From the NCBI GenBank assembly GCA_024688885.1, contig JAILDV010000057.1, positions 23,935 through 87,934 of the forward strand: a DNA stretch of 64,000 nucleotides. Reading direction: 5' to 3'. Source of the stretch: Bacteroidaceae bacterium. GTDB taxonomy: Bacteria > Bacteroidota > Bacteroidia > Bacteroidales > Bacteroidaceae. The position numbers were made by a program, and so were the translations under genes. This document shows positions 1-8,582 of this stretch, one piece after another (position 1 is the first letter of the stretch; the number at the start of each line of letters is the position of its first letter). The notes below the pieces were generated by a model that searched no databases, was not told the DNA's origin, and was given only the letters and a program-made list of their open reading frames with translations.

Positions 1-46
1 AGGATTGGCAGAACTGTGAGTTCCAATATTCTGGATGGATTAAGTG

Positions 47-63
47 ATAGTTGACAGTTGAAT
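47..63 (+). repeat. short GACAGTT heptamer array
   Basis: GATAGTTGACAGTTGA precedes the ostA-like ATG. It is two units of the 7-base family that recurs at many other sites in the window. Confidence 0.6.
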
Positions 64-68
64 GTTCT

Positions 69-1700
69 ATGCAGAAGGGTGGTGCGAATACACGTGTGAG
101 ACTGCTGGTCGGAGGCTTGTGTCTGTCGGCCATTGGCACACTCTTTGCTGTGCATCCCGATGGGGAACCTCGTAAGAAATCGAGTGAAGAGGTGAAACTG
201 ATTCACAGCGATGTGCTCTACAAGAACCAGATGGATGTGCGTGCCGATGTGCTGGTGGGACATGTGAAGCTGTACCATGATGGTATGTACCTCGATTGTG
301 ACAGTGCACGCTTCTATAAGGATGATAACACCTTCAATGCGTATGGGCATGTGAAAATGGTGCAGGGAGACACGTTGACACTGACCAGTGACACCTTGCT
401 GTATAATGGTCCGATGATGCAGGCGCATGCACAGGGTCATGCTGTGCTGACACATCGGAAAACCAAGTTGGTGACTGATATTATTGATTATGACCGGTTG
501 GAGGGCGTAGGGTTCTATCCACGGCATGGCACACTTTATGATGGGGATAATGTGCTAAATTCCGACTATGGACAATATACGCCAGCCTTGAATGAGGCAA
601 TCTTTAAGGACAATGTTGTGCTTGAGAACCCGAAGTTTGACTTGAAGACGAATGAGTTGTATTATTACGCGGATACGAAGGTGGCAAGGATTGTTTCTGA
701 AACCAATATCATTTCGTCGGACAGCACTTTCGTGTATGCCTTGCGTGGCGATTATAACACACAGACGGGAGAGGCAAACTTGATGGATCGGTCGCATGTG
801 TATAAGGATATGCGTGACATTGTGGGGGACAGCCTCTTTTTTGATGATGAGACGGGGGTGAGCGAGGCTTTTGGCGATGTGGTGCTGATAGATGTGGAGA
901 ACAAGTGTATGTTGACGGGTGACTATTGTCGTTATGAAGATAAGACAGGCATGGCACTGGCTACGGACAATGCTGTGTGTTATGAGTTCTCAGAGGGAGA
1001 TACCCTTTATGTTCATGGTGACACGTTGAAGATGGTGAGTTACAACCAGAAGACGGATTCTGTGTACCGTGATTTATTCGCTTATCATAAGGTAAGGATG
1101 TTCAGAAAGGACTTTCAGGGTGTGTGTGATTCGTTGGTGTCACATGAAAGAGATTCCTGCACGTATCTGTATGGACAGCCTATCCTTTGGAATGAGGGTC
1201 AACAGGTGTTTGGTGAGGAAATTCGTGTGTATAACAATGATAGTACGGTGGAGTGGATTCATATCATCAACCAGGCAATGACCATCGAACAAGTGGATTC
1301 TGTGTCGTATAATCAGGTTGCGGCGAAGGAAATGTTCTGCTATTTTGTGGATGGCGTGATAGAGCATAACAATGCGAAGGGAAATGTGTATGTAGTCTAT
1401 TTTATGGAAGAGGATGATGGCAGCCGTATTGGCATGAATTATACGGAAACGCCAGAACTGAATCTCTTTATGGTGGATAAGAAAGTGAACAAGATATGGA
1501 TGTCCACGCCTTCCGGAGTGATGTATCCTCCTTTCGCTATTCCTGAGGACAGACGGTATTTGACGGGATTCGCATGGTTTGACTATATCCGTCCGAAAAA
1601 CAAGGATGATATCTTCGGCTGGAGAGGCAAGAAGAAAGAACAGGAACTGAAGAAAACGGAACGACGGGCTGTCCCGAAACAACATTTGGAGAATTTGTAG
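69..1700 (+). CDS. OstA-like LPS transport protein
   Basis: The 543-residue protein has a short basic N-terminus and one hydrophobic segment (about residues 8-28), then a long beta-rich periplasmic region with repeated D-(T/S)-L turns such as GDTLTLTSDTLLYNG. This is typical of OstA/LptA-type beta-jellyroll proteins that carry lipopolysaccharide across the periplasm. Bacteroidetes commonly encode such a large OstA-like protein next to mutL, as here. I chose ATG 69 over TTG 51, because the upstream in-frame codons overlap a TTGACAG repeat. The exact position in the Lpt bridge cannot be read from sequence. Family assignment is fairly sure, substrate inferred. Confidence 0.8.
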   Translation: MQKGGANTRVRLLVGGLCLSAIGTLFAVHPDGEPRKKSSEEVKLIHSDVLYKNQMDVRADVLVGHVKLYHDGMYLDCDSARFYKDDNTFNAYGHVKMVQGDTLTLTSDTLLYNGPMMQAHAQGHAVLTHRKTKLVTDIIDYDRLEGVGFYPRHGTLYDGDNVLNSDYGQYTPALNEAIFKDNVVLENPKFDLKTNELYYYADTKVARIVSETNIISSDSTFVYALRGDYNTQTGEANLMDRSHVYKDMRDIVGDSLFFDDETGVSEAFGDVVLIDVENKCMLTGDYCRYEDKTGMALATDNAVCYEFSEGDTLYVHGDTLKMVSYNQKTDSVYRDLFAYHKVRMFRKDFQGVCDSLVSHERDSCTYLYGQPILWNEGQQVFGEEIRVYNNDSTVEWIHIINQAMTIEQVDSVSYNQVAAKEMFCYFVDGVIEHNNAKGNVYVVYFMEEDDGSRIGMNYTETPELNLFMVDKKVNKIWMSTPSGVMYPPFAIPEDRRYLTGFAWFDYIRPKNKDDIFGWRGKKKEQELKKTERRAVPKQHLENL

Positions 1701-1739
1701 GGTTTCAACAGTTTACACATATTATATATATAATAATAT

Positions 1740-2036
1740 ATGGGAATGTTTACAACACGGAAACCTCGTGGTTTTCATCATAACTATATCTACTACGACC
1801 CGAGGAAGGAAAAACTGAAGGAAATAGATGAACGTGCAAAACGTGAGTTGGGGATGCTCCCTCCGAAAGAATTTTCTCCAGAGGACATCCGTGGAAAGTT
1901 TGTGCAGGCGACTAAGCATCTGAAGCGCAGGAAAGAGAGTGGTAAGAAACCTGTGTCGTATGGGGTGCTGATTGTTGCGATTGTTCTCTTGCTGCTTCTG
2001 ATGCATTATTTATATACTGGGAAATATTTTTTCTGA
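1740..2036 (+). CDS. small conserved membrane protein upstream of mutL
   Basis: This 98-residue protein is basic and polar over its first 75 residues, with several K/R-rich stretches and the motif KFVQATKHLKRRKE. It ends in one strongly hydrophobic segment (about residues 77-92, VLIVAIVLLLLLMHYL). The arrangement suggests a tail-anchored inner-membrane protein with a cytoplasmic basic domain. It lies 39 bases after the OstA-like gene and 27 bases before mutL, so it is probably co-transcribed. I do not recognise a named domain and infer no function. The start is the first ATG after an AT-rich gap. Confidence 0.75.
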   Translation: MGMFTTRKPRGFHHNYIYYDPRKEKLKEIDERAKRELGMLPPKEFSPEDIRGKFVQATKHLKRRKESGKKPVSYGVLIVAIVLLLLLMHYLYTGKYFF

Positions 2037-2063
2037 CCAATTATTCAATGAAAACAACGAACA

Positions 2064-3953
2064 GTGAACGATATCATTCATCTTTTGCCTGATTCTGTCG
2101 CTAACCAGATTGCTGCTGGTGAAGTGGTGCAACGCCCATCTTCTATCATCAAGGAGATGGTCGAGAATTCTATTGATGCCGGTGCCAGGAATGTGAAGGT
2201 GCTGGTGACGGATGGCGGTAAGACGAATGTGCAGGTGATAGATGATGGGAAGGGTATGTCAGAAACGGATGCACGTCTTTCTTTCGAGCGACATGCAACA
2301 TCTAAGATTCAGAAGGCCTCCGACTTGTTTAACTTGACAACGATGGGCTTCAGAGGAGAGGCATTGGCGAGTATTGCGGCGGTGGCTCAAGTGGAACTGA
2401 AGACAAGGCGCCGGGAAGATGAGTTGGGCACAATGATTCAAATTTCCGGATCACAAATAGAGAAACAAGAACCTGTTGCGTGTCCTGCCGGCAGCAACTT
2501 CTCTGTGCAGAACCTATTCTTCAATGTGCCGGCACGAAGAAAGTTCCTGAAGTCTAATCAGACGGAACTGACCAACGTGGTGGCGGATTTCCAACGTATC
2601 GTCTTGGTGCATCCTGATATCTCTTTTACATTATATAATAATGGGGTAGAGATGTACAATTTGCCAGAAGCGTCTGTTCGTCAAAGAATCATAGATGTGT
2701 TTGGTAAAAAAATCAATGCGGACTTGTTACCGATAGAGGTGGAGACCTCCTTGGTGAGCATTTCGGGTTATGTGGGGAAACCAGAGTCGTCGAAGAAGAA
2801 GGGAACGCACCAATATTTCTTTGTGAATGGTCGATACATGCGTCACCCTTATTTTCATAGTGCCGTGATGAAAGCCTATGAGAATCTGATACCAGCGGGT
2901 GAACATGTGTCTTACTTCATTTATTTTGCAGTGGATGCAGCTGCCATTGATGTCAATGTGCACCCGACAAAGACTGAGATAAAGTTCGACAACGAACAGC
3001 CGATTTGGCAAGTGCTATCTGCAGCGGTGCGAGAGACGCTAGGACAGTTCTGCAATGTACCGATGATAGATTTTGATGTGGAAGGGAAACCCGATATTCC
3101 TGTGATGGGAACGATGACGACTATGCCGCAGCAACCTAAGCTGGCTCCATCAACATATAATCCGTTTAAGAATAGTGATACGCAATCTTCTTATTCTCGT
3201 TCGAACGGATGGGAGAAGTTGTACAATAAGTATGCTGTTCCCGAAAAGGATGGAGATGGTGCCTCGCTGGTTGATGTGAATCCGCAAGAGGACTTGTTAA
3301 AGGGGGATGGAATTTTGGATGAAAGCCACCTCCAGAGTTCTTTATGGAATACTGCTGCGTTGGATGAAGGAACGGAATTGATGCCTTTTGATGTTTCCGT
3401 GCAGAAATTCCAATATAAAGGACGCTATATCATTCTTCCGAGCGCCAACGGACTTATGGTGGTGAATCAACATCGTGCTCATGTTCGTGTGCTGTTTGAC
3501 CAAAATATGCAATGTATTACCACTGGTGGCCGCCCTTCTCAAAAGGAATTGTTCCCAATGGTCTTACAATTCGAGCCATCTGATTGTGTGGTGCTGGAGG
3601 ATTTAATGGAGGATGTTTGCAGTTTGGGCTTTGATTTGTCGAATCTGGGTGGTGGTTCCTATTCCGTCAATGGAGTCCCTGCGGGATTGGAGGGAATCGA
3701 TATCCAGACATTGCTTCACGACATGATTGTGGCGGCAAAGGAGAAAACCAATGACATCAGGAAGGATGCACAGGAGGCGCTGGCACTGACTATGGCGGAA
3801 AATGCAGCCATTGTATATGGACAGATTCTCTCGGTGGCGGAAATGGAACGTCTTCTACAAGATTTGTTTGCCACAAAGAGCCCTGCAAGGACTCCTGACG
3901 GGAAACTGATTTATACTGTTATAGAGGATAAAACGCTGAATGCGCCCTTTTAA
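2064..3953 (+). CDS. mutL: DNA mismatch repair protein MutL
   Basis: The 629-residue protein carries the GHKL ATPase motifs of MutL: NQIAAGEVVQRPSS with the catalytic E in KEMVENSIDAGA, the Mg-binding DDGKGM, and GFRGEAL. A C-terminal dimerisation domain follows a variable linker (about residues 340-430). It acts with MutS in post-replicative mismatch repair. Translation must start at GTG 2064: the nearby ATG 2048 is out of frame, and the N-terminus NDIIHLLPDSVANQIAAGEV matches the family. The C-terminal segment that in endonuclease-type MutL reads DQHAxxERxxxE reads NQHRAHVRVLFD here (about residues 468-479). The usual metal-binding residues are therefore altered. Confidence 0.97.
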   Translation: MNDIIHLLPDSVANQIAAGEVVQRPSSIIKEMVENSIDAGARNVKVLVTDGGKTNVQVIDDGKGMSETDARLSFERHATSKIQKASDLFNLTTMGFRGEALASIAAVAQVELKTRRREDELGTMIQISGSQIEKQEPVACPAGSNFSVQNLFFNVPARRKFLKSNQTELTNVVADFQRIVLVHPDISFTLYNNGVEMYNLPEASVRQRIIDVFGKKINADLLPIEVETSLVSISGYVGKPESSKKKGTHQYFFVNGRYMRHPYFHSAVMKAYENLIPAGEHVSYFIYFAVDAAAIDVNVHPTKTEIKFDNEQPIWQVLSAAVRETLGQFCNVPMIDFDVEGKPDIPVMGTMTTMPQQPKLAPSTYNPFKNSDTQSSYSRSNGWEKLYNKYAVPEKDGDGASLVDVNPQEDLLKGDGILDESHLQSSLWNTAALDEGTELMPFDVSVQKFQYKGRYIILPSANGLMVVNQHRAHVRVLFDQNMQCITTGGRPSQKELFPMVLQFEPSDCVVLEDLMEDVCSLGFDLSNLGGGSYSVNGVPAGLEGIDIQTLLHDMIVAAKEKTNDIRKDAQEALALTMAENAAIVYGQILSVAEMERLLQDLFATKSPARTPDGKLIYTVIEDKTLNAPF

Positions 3954-4071
3954 TCGCCTAAAAAGGGGCTTTTTGAAGGCAAAAGTGTTAATAAATGCAA
4001 AATGTCTGCATAAAAAAACATTTTTTTTACATTTTTTTTGTTTTTGTGACATTCGAATAAAGTAAAATACT

Positions 4072-4079
4072 TAACTTTG
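4072..4079 (+). promoter_or_regulatory. -7 promoter box of the OmpA-family gene
   Basis: TAACTTTG fits the Bacteroidetes -7 consensus TAnnTTTG. It lies about 120 bases before the OmpA start, predicting a long 5' leader. TTTTTG around 4042-4046 could be the -33 region, but the spacing of about 25 bases is longer than usual. Confidence 0.6.
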
Positions 4080-4201
4080 CATCACGATTAGTGTGAAATA
4101 GTGCTTTGATGGCAAGATGTGCCGAAAGGGACCTTCACCTGATAAACGAGAAAAAAGTTTTAAGAAAATATTAATTATTGTTTTATTAAAAATTTGTTTT
4201 T

Positions 4202-5380
4202 ATGAAAAAGTTAATGATGGCGTTGGCCTTTGTAGGTCTCTGTACTGCTGCTAATGCACAGTGCGATGAGTTTGCAACTCCAACAACTAACAAGTACAGT
4301 GTGGCAACTAACTCTTTCTGGTCAAACTGGTTTGTTCAGGCAGGTGTAGATGCTAACATCGTAAGTATCTATGGTCAGGGCAAATTCTTCAAGGAGGATT
4401 GGCACAATGGTCGTGCTTATGGTTTTGACCTTGCAGTAGGTAAGTGGTTCACTCCTGGTATTGGTGTACGTGGTAAGCTTAATTGGGAGAATGGTGCTTT
4501 CTATCACGCATTCCGTAACCTTGATCACGTTTGGGAAATGCCAGATGCTCACAAGGGTGGCTATGCAGCACTTTACTTCGATACTGAGTTCAACATGAGC
4601 AACATCTTCTGTGGTTACAGCGATACTCGTGTATGGAACTTGATTGTTTATCCACGTATGGGTGTCATCCGCAATTTCGGTGCAAACGAATACGCTCCAG
4701 CTCTTGGCGCAGGTATTGAGTCTGCTTGGAAGCTTTCTAAGCGCGTAGGTGTTTATGTTGATGCTGCATGCGTGCTCACTACTCAGGCTTTCAACCCTGC
4801 AGTTCCAATGAGTCCTGAAAATAAGTGGTGGAGATCTAATGCAATCACTTCTATTGACCTCGGTATCACTTACAACATTGGTAAGACAGGTTGGTCTAAG
4901 GCTGTTTCTCTCGAGGACTACGAGGCTCTCTCTGCTGAAGCATGCTCTAAGCTCGCTGCTCTCCGTGCACAACTCAAGGCTGAGCAGGATGAGAACGCAC
5001 GTCTGCGCAATGAACTCGCTAAGTGGGCTAACCACAAGTGCCCAGAGGTTACTGGCAGCGTAACTACAGGTTCTACTTCTGTGTTCTTCGACCTCAACTC
5101 TGCTAAGATCAACTCTAAGAAGGATCTCATCAACCTTGAGGCTGTTGCAGCTGCTGCTAAGAATACAAAGGCTACAGTTGTAGTAAGAGGTTCTGCAGAT
5201 AGCAAGACTGGTTCTTCTGCTTACAACCAGAAGCTTTCTGAGGCTCGCGCACAGGCTGTTGCTGACGAACTCGTTAGCCTCGGCGTAGATCGTTCTAAGA
5301 TTCAGGTTTCAGGTGTTGGTGGTGTTGCAGAAGTTGAGCCATTTAACCTCAACCGTCGTGCAATCGTAACTCTGAAGTAA
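4202..5380 (+). CDS. OmpA-family outer membrane protein
   Basis: The 392-residue protein has a clear signal peptide (MKKLMMALAFVGLCTAANAQ), an N-terminal beta-barrel of about 210 residues rich in aromatic strand ends, a coiled-coil linker (about 235-265) and a C-terminal OmpA-like peptidoglycan-binding domain (FFDLNSAKIN ... LSEARAQAVADELVSLGV ... NRRAIV). It should span the outer membrane and bind peptidoglycan. Codon use in this gene is noticeably biased towards a narrow set (GCT, GTA, CTC), as expected for an abundant protein. It has its own promoter and a strong terminator, so it is monocistronic. Confidence 0.92.
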   Translation: MKKLMMALAFVGLCTAANAQCDEFATPTTNKYSVATNSFWSNWFVQAGVDANIVSIYGQGKFFKEDWHNGRAYGFDLAVGKWFTPGIGVRGKLNWENGAFYHAFRNLDHVWEMPDAHKGGYAALYFDTEFNMSNIFCGYSDTRVWNLIVYPRMGVIRNFGANEYAPALGAGIESAWKLSKRVGVYVDAACVLTTQAFNPAVPMSPENKWWRSNAITSIDLGITYNIGKTGWSKAVSLEDYEALSAEACSKLAALRAQLKAEQDENARLRNELAKWANHKCPEVTGSVTTGSTSVFFDLNSAKINSKKDLINLEAVAAAAKNTKATVVVRGSADSKTGSSAYNQKLSEARAQAVADELVSLGVDRSKIQVSGVGGVAEVEPFNLNRRAIVTLK

Positions 5381-5403
5381 TCGAGTTAAACAAATCAATA
5401 GCA

Positions 5404-5440
5404 GGAGAGCGTGCCTTTGGTACGCTCTCCTTGTTTTTTT
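5404..5440 (+). terminator. rho-independent terminator of the OmpA-family gene
   Basis: GGAGAGCGTGCC pairs with GGTACGCTCTCC (one wobble) around a TTT loop and is followed by a T run. Confidence 0.9.
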
Positions 5441-5481
5441 ACCCTCTTTTTGCAAAAAATGAAAAAAAGAACTTGTTTTAT

Positions 5482-5512
5482 TTTGCCAGTTCAAATAAAA
5501 GTCGTACCTTTG
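5482..5512 (+). promoter_or_regulatory. promoter of the tRNA-Pro/tRNA-Val pair
   Basis: TTTG at 5482-5485, a 19-base spacer and TACCTTTG at 5505-5512 match the Bacteroidetes sigma-ABfr promoter. The first tRNA begins 41 bases downstream. Confidence 0.8.
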
Positions 5513-5552
5513 CAGTGCTTTTGAGAAAAGAGGCTTGAAAGTTGTTGAAAAT

Positions 5553-5628
5553 CGGGATGTAGTACAGTTGGTAGTATACTTGGTTTGGGACCAAGGGGTC
5601 GCACGTTCGAGTCGTGTCATCCCGACCA
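5553..5628 (+). tRNA. tRNA-Pro (anticodon TGG)
   Basis: Acceptor stem CGGGATG/CATCCCG, T-arm with GTTCGAGTC, and anticodon stem CTTGG/CCAAG around loop TTTGGGA give anticodon TGG. The discriminator is A and CCA is encoded. Confidence 0.93.
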
Positions 5629-5633
5629 ACAAA

Positions 5634-5708
5634 GGGCGCTTAGCTCAGTTGGTTCAGAGCGTCTGCCTTACAAGCAGAGGGTCGGCGGTTCGAATCCGTC
5701 AGCGCCCA
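5634..5708 (+). tRNA. tRNA-Val (anticodon TAC)
   Basis: Acceptor stem GGGCGCT/AGCGCCC, D-arm TAGCTCAGTTGGTT, T-loop GTTCGAATC, and anticodon stem TCTGC/GCAGA around CTTACAA give anticodon TAC. No CCA is encoded. It starts five bases after tRNA-Pro, so both come from one transcript. Confidence 0.93.
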
Positions 5709-5780
5709 CAGACAGACGAATCGTCGTGTAGTCAATCTGTTTATTAGGTGAATAGACGAAACGTCAGTGAAGTCAAGATA

Positions 5781-5812
5781 GACGATAGAGTTTTTCTCTG
5801 TCGTCTTTTTTT
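5781..5812 (+). terminator. terminator of the tRNA pair
   Basis: GACGATAGAG pairs with CTCTGTCGTC around TTTTT and is followed by a run of eight T. Confidence 0.85.
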
Positions 5813-5891
5813 GTGTCCATGGCTGATATAAAAAATGTAAAAACATGTCATGTTCCACGCATCTTTTAGTGTTTGTTCCACATAAAATGCT

Positions 5892-5899
5892 TATCTTTG
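5892..5899 (+). promoter_or_regulatory. -7 promoter box for parA-parB
   Basis: TATCTTTG fits TAnnTTTG. The leader of about 110 bases contains TACATGTTCATGTA (5960-5973), whose arms TACATG/CATGTA are inverted repeats and could be an operator. Confidence 0.6.
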
Positions 5900-6014
5900 C
5901 ACTGAGAATTGAATGAAGAATAATCAGACTCATAAGGCATAGTTTTTATGTGCTTGATTTACATGTTCATGTAGTTCTCTTGTATTTTTTATGGATTTGA
6001 CTAAGAGAAAGAAT

Positions 6015-6782
6015 ATGGGAAAACTTATAGCAATGGCTAATCAGAAAGGTGGCGTTGGTAAGACTACTACGGCCATCAATTTAGCTGCAAGTTTGGCTGC
6101 CTTGGAAAAGAAGGTGCTTGTTGTGGATGCTGATCCACAAGCAAATGCCTCTTCTGGCTTAGGTGTTGATATTCAGAAAGTGGATACATCTATTTATGAT
6201 TGTATTATTAGTTCTGCTGACCCTCATGAGGCGATCTACACAACGGATATAGATGGATTGGATGTGATACCCAGTCATATTGATTTAGTGGGGGCAGAGA
6301 TTGAAATGCTGAATGTGGCGAAGCGGGAAATGGTGTTGAAACGAATTTTGGACCCGTTACGTTCTGAATATGATTATATATTGATTGACTGTTCACCCTC
6401 TTTGGGCATTATCACTGTCAATTCCCTAACAGCGGCTGATTCTGTGATTATCCCGGTGCAATGCGAGTATTTTGCGCTGGAGGGAATCAGCAAGTTGCTG
6501 AATACAATTAGAATTATCAAGTCGAAGTTGAATTCTAATTTGGAGATTGAAGGATTCTTGTTGACGATGTATGATTCGCGCTTGAAATTGGCAAACCAGA
6601 TTTATGGTGATGTGAAGCGCCACTTCCAGGAGTTGGTGTTCAAAACTGTGATTCAGCGCAATGTTAAGCTGTCGGAGGCTCCGAGTCATGGAATACCGTG
6701 TATCTTGTATGATGCCACTTCCAATGGTGCCAAGAACTATGTGTCTTTGGCTAAGGAGATAGTTGCCCATGACGCGAAATAA
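6015..6782 (+). CDS. parA: chromosome partitioning ATPase ParA
   Basis: The protein has the deviant Walker A motif KGGVGKTTT near the N-terminus, Walker A' DADPQANAS and Walker [11 protein letters not shown]. These define ParA/Soj ATPases, which bind DNA non-specifically as ATP dimers and are released by ParB to drive origin segregation. ATG 6015 ([13 protein letters not shown]) gives the usual 255-residue length. ATG 5991 would add eight residues (MDLTKRKN) and cannot be excluded. parB follows after 36 bases. The Soj-like form without an N-terminal DNA-binding extension, together with the core-gene context, points to a chromosomal rather than a plasmid system. Confidence 0.96.
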   Translation: MGKLIAMANQKGGVGKTTTAINLAASLAALEKKVLVVDADPQANASSGLGVDIQKVDTSIYDCIISSADPHEAIYTTDIDGLDVIPSHIDLVGAEIEMLNVAKREMVLKRILDPLRSEYDYILIDCSPSLGIITVNSLTAADSVIIPVQCEYFALEGISKLLNTIRIIKSKLNSNLEIEGFLLTMYDSRLKLANQIYGDVKRHFQELVFKTVIQRNVKLSEAPSHGIPCILYDATSNGAKNYVSLAKEIVAHDAK

Positions 6783-6818
6783 TGCAGCTACGAATGATAA
6801 CATGATAATAGATAAGAT

Positions 6819-7706
6819 ATGGCAGTAAGAAAGAAATTTGGTCCAGCTTTGGGGCGTGGTCTCGATGCACTCATCTCAACGGAAGATGTGAGGACAGAAG
6901 GATCCTCGACCATCAATGAGATAGACATTAGTCTGATAGAACGCAATCCCAATCAGCCTCGTCGTGAGTTTGATGAGGAAGCCTTGCAGGAGTTGGCGGA
7001 TTCGATAGCTGAAATTGGCATCATCCAGCCCATCACTTTGCGTGAGTTGGAAAATGGGCGTTATCAGATTATTGCGGGTGAGCGACGCTGGCGTGCTTCC
7101 CAGAAAGCCGGTCTTTCATCCATTCCAGCGTATATTCGCACCGCCAGTGACGAGAAGGTGATGGAGATGGCGCTGATTGAGAATATTCAACGTCAAGATC
7201 TGAACTCCATCGAAATAGCATTGGCATACCAGCATTTGATTGATGAGTATAATCTGACACAAGAAAAATTAAGTGAACGGGTGGGCAAAAAACGTGCAAC
7301 TGTAGCTAATTATCTGCGCTTGTTGAAACTGCCGGCACCTGTGCAGGTGGCGATACAGAACCATCATATAGATACTGGTCATGCACGTGCCTTGCTGGCA
7401 TTGGATGACCCTCGGACTCAATTGAAGCTGTTTAAGGAGATACAGGATAGAGGCTATTCCGTTCGTCAGGTAGAGGAACTGATTAAAAAGATCAACGATG
7501 GTACTCATGGACATCCTGCTAATGCGCAGGCTGCTGTAAAGTCAAAGCAGATGACGGAGGAATTGGATGCCTTGCGTGGATTGCTCTCTCGGCAATTGGG
7601 CGTGGAAGCGAAGATGTCTTGCTCTCCGAAAGGTGGTGGTAAGGTGTCCATTCCATTCAAGGATGTGAATGATTTACGCCGTATCGTTTCTCTTCTCCAA
7701 AAATAG
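6819..7706 (+). CDS. parB: chromosome partitioning protein ParB
   Basis: The 295-residue protein starts with the ParA-stimulating segment FGPALGRGLDALI. It then has the ParB/Srx CTPase fold with motifs NPNQPR and ITLRELENGRYQIIAGERRWRA, the central helix-turn-helix (LTQEKLSERVGKKRATVANYLR) and a short C-terminal dimerisation region. It binds parS, loads as a CTP clamp and stimulates ParA. The stop codon is TAG, which shows that TAG is read as stop in this genome. It forms a two-gene unit with parA. Confidence 0.96.
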   Translation: MAVRKKFGPALGRGLDALISTEDVRTEGSSTINEIDISLIERNPNQPRREFDEEALQELADSIAEIGIIQPITLRELENGRYQIIAGERRWRASQKAGLSSIPAYIRTASDEKVMEMALIENIQRQDLNSIEIALAYQHLIDEYNLTQEKLSERVGKKRATVANYLRLLKLPAPVQVAIQNHHIDTGHARALLALDDPRTQLKLFKEIQDRGYSVRQVEELIKKINDGTHGHPANAQAAVKSKQMTEELDALRGLLSRQLGVEAKMSCSPKGGGKVSIPFKDVNDLRRIVSLLQK

Positions 7707-7718
7707 GGTTAAATACAG

Positions 7719-8561
7719 ATGTTGAGACAGATTGTCCGTACATATAAGATTTGTGTCGCATTGTTGTTGATGCTTCTTCCTTTGGATGTTTTCTCGCAGG
7801 AAACAGCCGAGGATGGCGCTATTCCGATGGCACGTTCCCGACGGGAGGGAAAGAAGCGTGTCGCTTTAGACTCTTTGACTGTTGACACCCTTCATTATGG
7901 GGATGTGGTGCTGACTGGACAGATCGATTCCATTCGTGGAGAAGAGGAATATATAACGTTGATGGGTGAACAGACGGATAGTTCTGTAGTCCGTTTTTCT
8001 ATCTCTGCAGATTCCTTGGTGAAGTATGCTGGTCATAAGAAGAGGGATCGTTTCATTCCCGACCCGAAGAAGGCTTTGTGGCTCGCTATTGTTTTTCCAG
8101 GTGGAGGTCAGATTTACAATCGTAAGTATTGGAAACTTCCTTTGGTGTATGGCGGGTTCTTGGGGTGTATTTATGCAATGACATGGAACAATACGATGTA
8201 TCGGGATTATTCTCAGGCATATATTGACATCATGGATAGTGATGAAAATACGAAAAGCTACGAGAATTTCATACCTGTTCGATATGATGTGAAAGCAAAT
8301 CAGGCACACTTGCAGGATGTATTCAGACGCAAGAAAAATTATTATCGCCGCTTTCGCGACTTGAGCATGTTCTGTATGATAGGGGTGTATGCGTTGTCCA
8401 TCATTGATGCCTATGTGGATGCAGAGCTGTCTAGTTTCGATATTAGTCGTGATTTGACCATGAAAGTAAGTCCAACTGTCATCAACGAGAAGTATTCAGC
8501 TATGCGTGCTTCGGGTTTGAGTTCCAGTGCTTATGGCTTACAATGTAGTTTTAATTTTTGA
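7719..8561 (+). CDS. DUF5683 domain membrane protein
   Basis: The 280-residue protein has a signal-like hydrophobic N-terminus ending at FSQ, a polar stretch of about 100 residues, then DPKKALWLAIVFPGGGQIYNRKYWKLP and two further hydrophobic segments (about residues 145-160 and 220-235). PGGGQIYN followed by paired membrane segments is typical of DUF5683, a Bacteroidetes family of unknown function. It starts 12 bases after parB and lies before a secreted lytic transglycosylase, so a cell-envelope role is likely but unproven. Confidence 0.85.
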   Translation: MLRQIVRTYKICVALLLMLLPLDVFSQETAEDGAIPMARSRREGKKRVALDSLTVDTLHYGDVVLTGQIDSIRGEEEYITLMGEQTDSSVVRFSISADSLVKYAGHKKRDRFIPDPKKALWLAIVFPGGGQIYNRKYWKLPLVYGGFLGCIYAMTWNNTMYRDYSQAYIDIMDSDENTKSYENFIPVRYDVKANQAHLQDVFRRKKNYYRRFRDLSMFCMIGVYALSIIDAYVDAELSSFDISRDLTMKVSPTVINEKYSAMRASGLSSSAYGLQCSFNF

Positions 8562-8582
8562 AAACCAAATGATTAAGTGTAT

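Noticed and set aside
3956..3980. Terminator after mutL
   Set aside because: GCCTAAAAA and its partner form a short bulged stem without a T run; too weak to call.
6015..7706. parA-parB as part of an integrated plasmid
   Set aside because: The genes are Soj/Spo0J-like, sit among core genes and are not bordered by mobile elements; the chromosomal system is the simpler reading.
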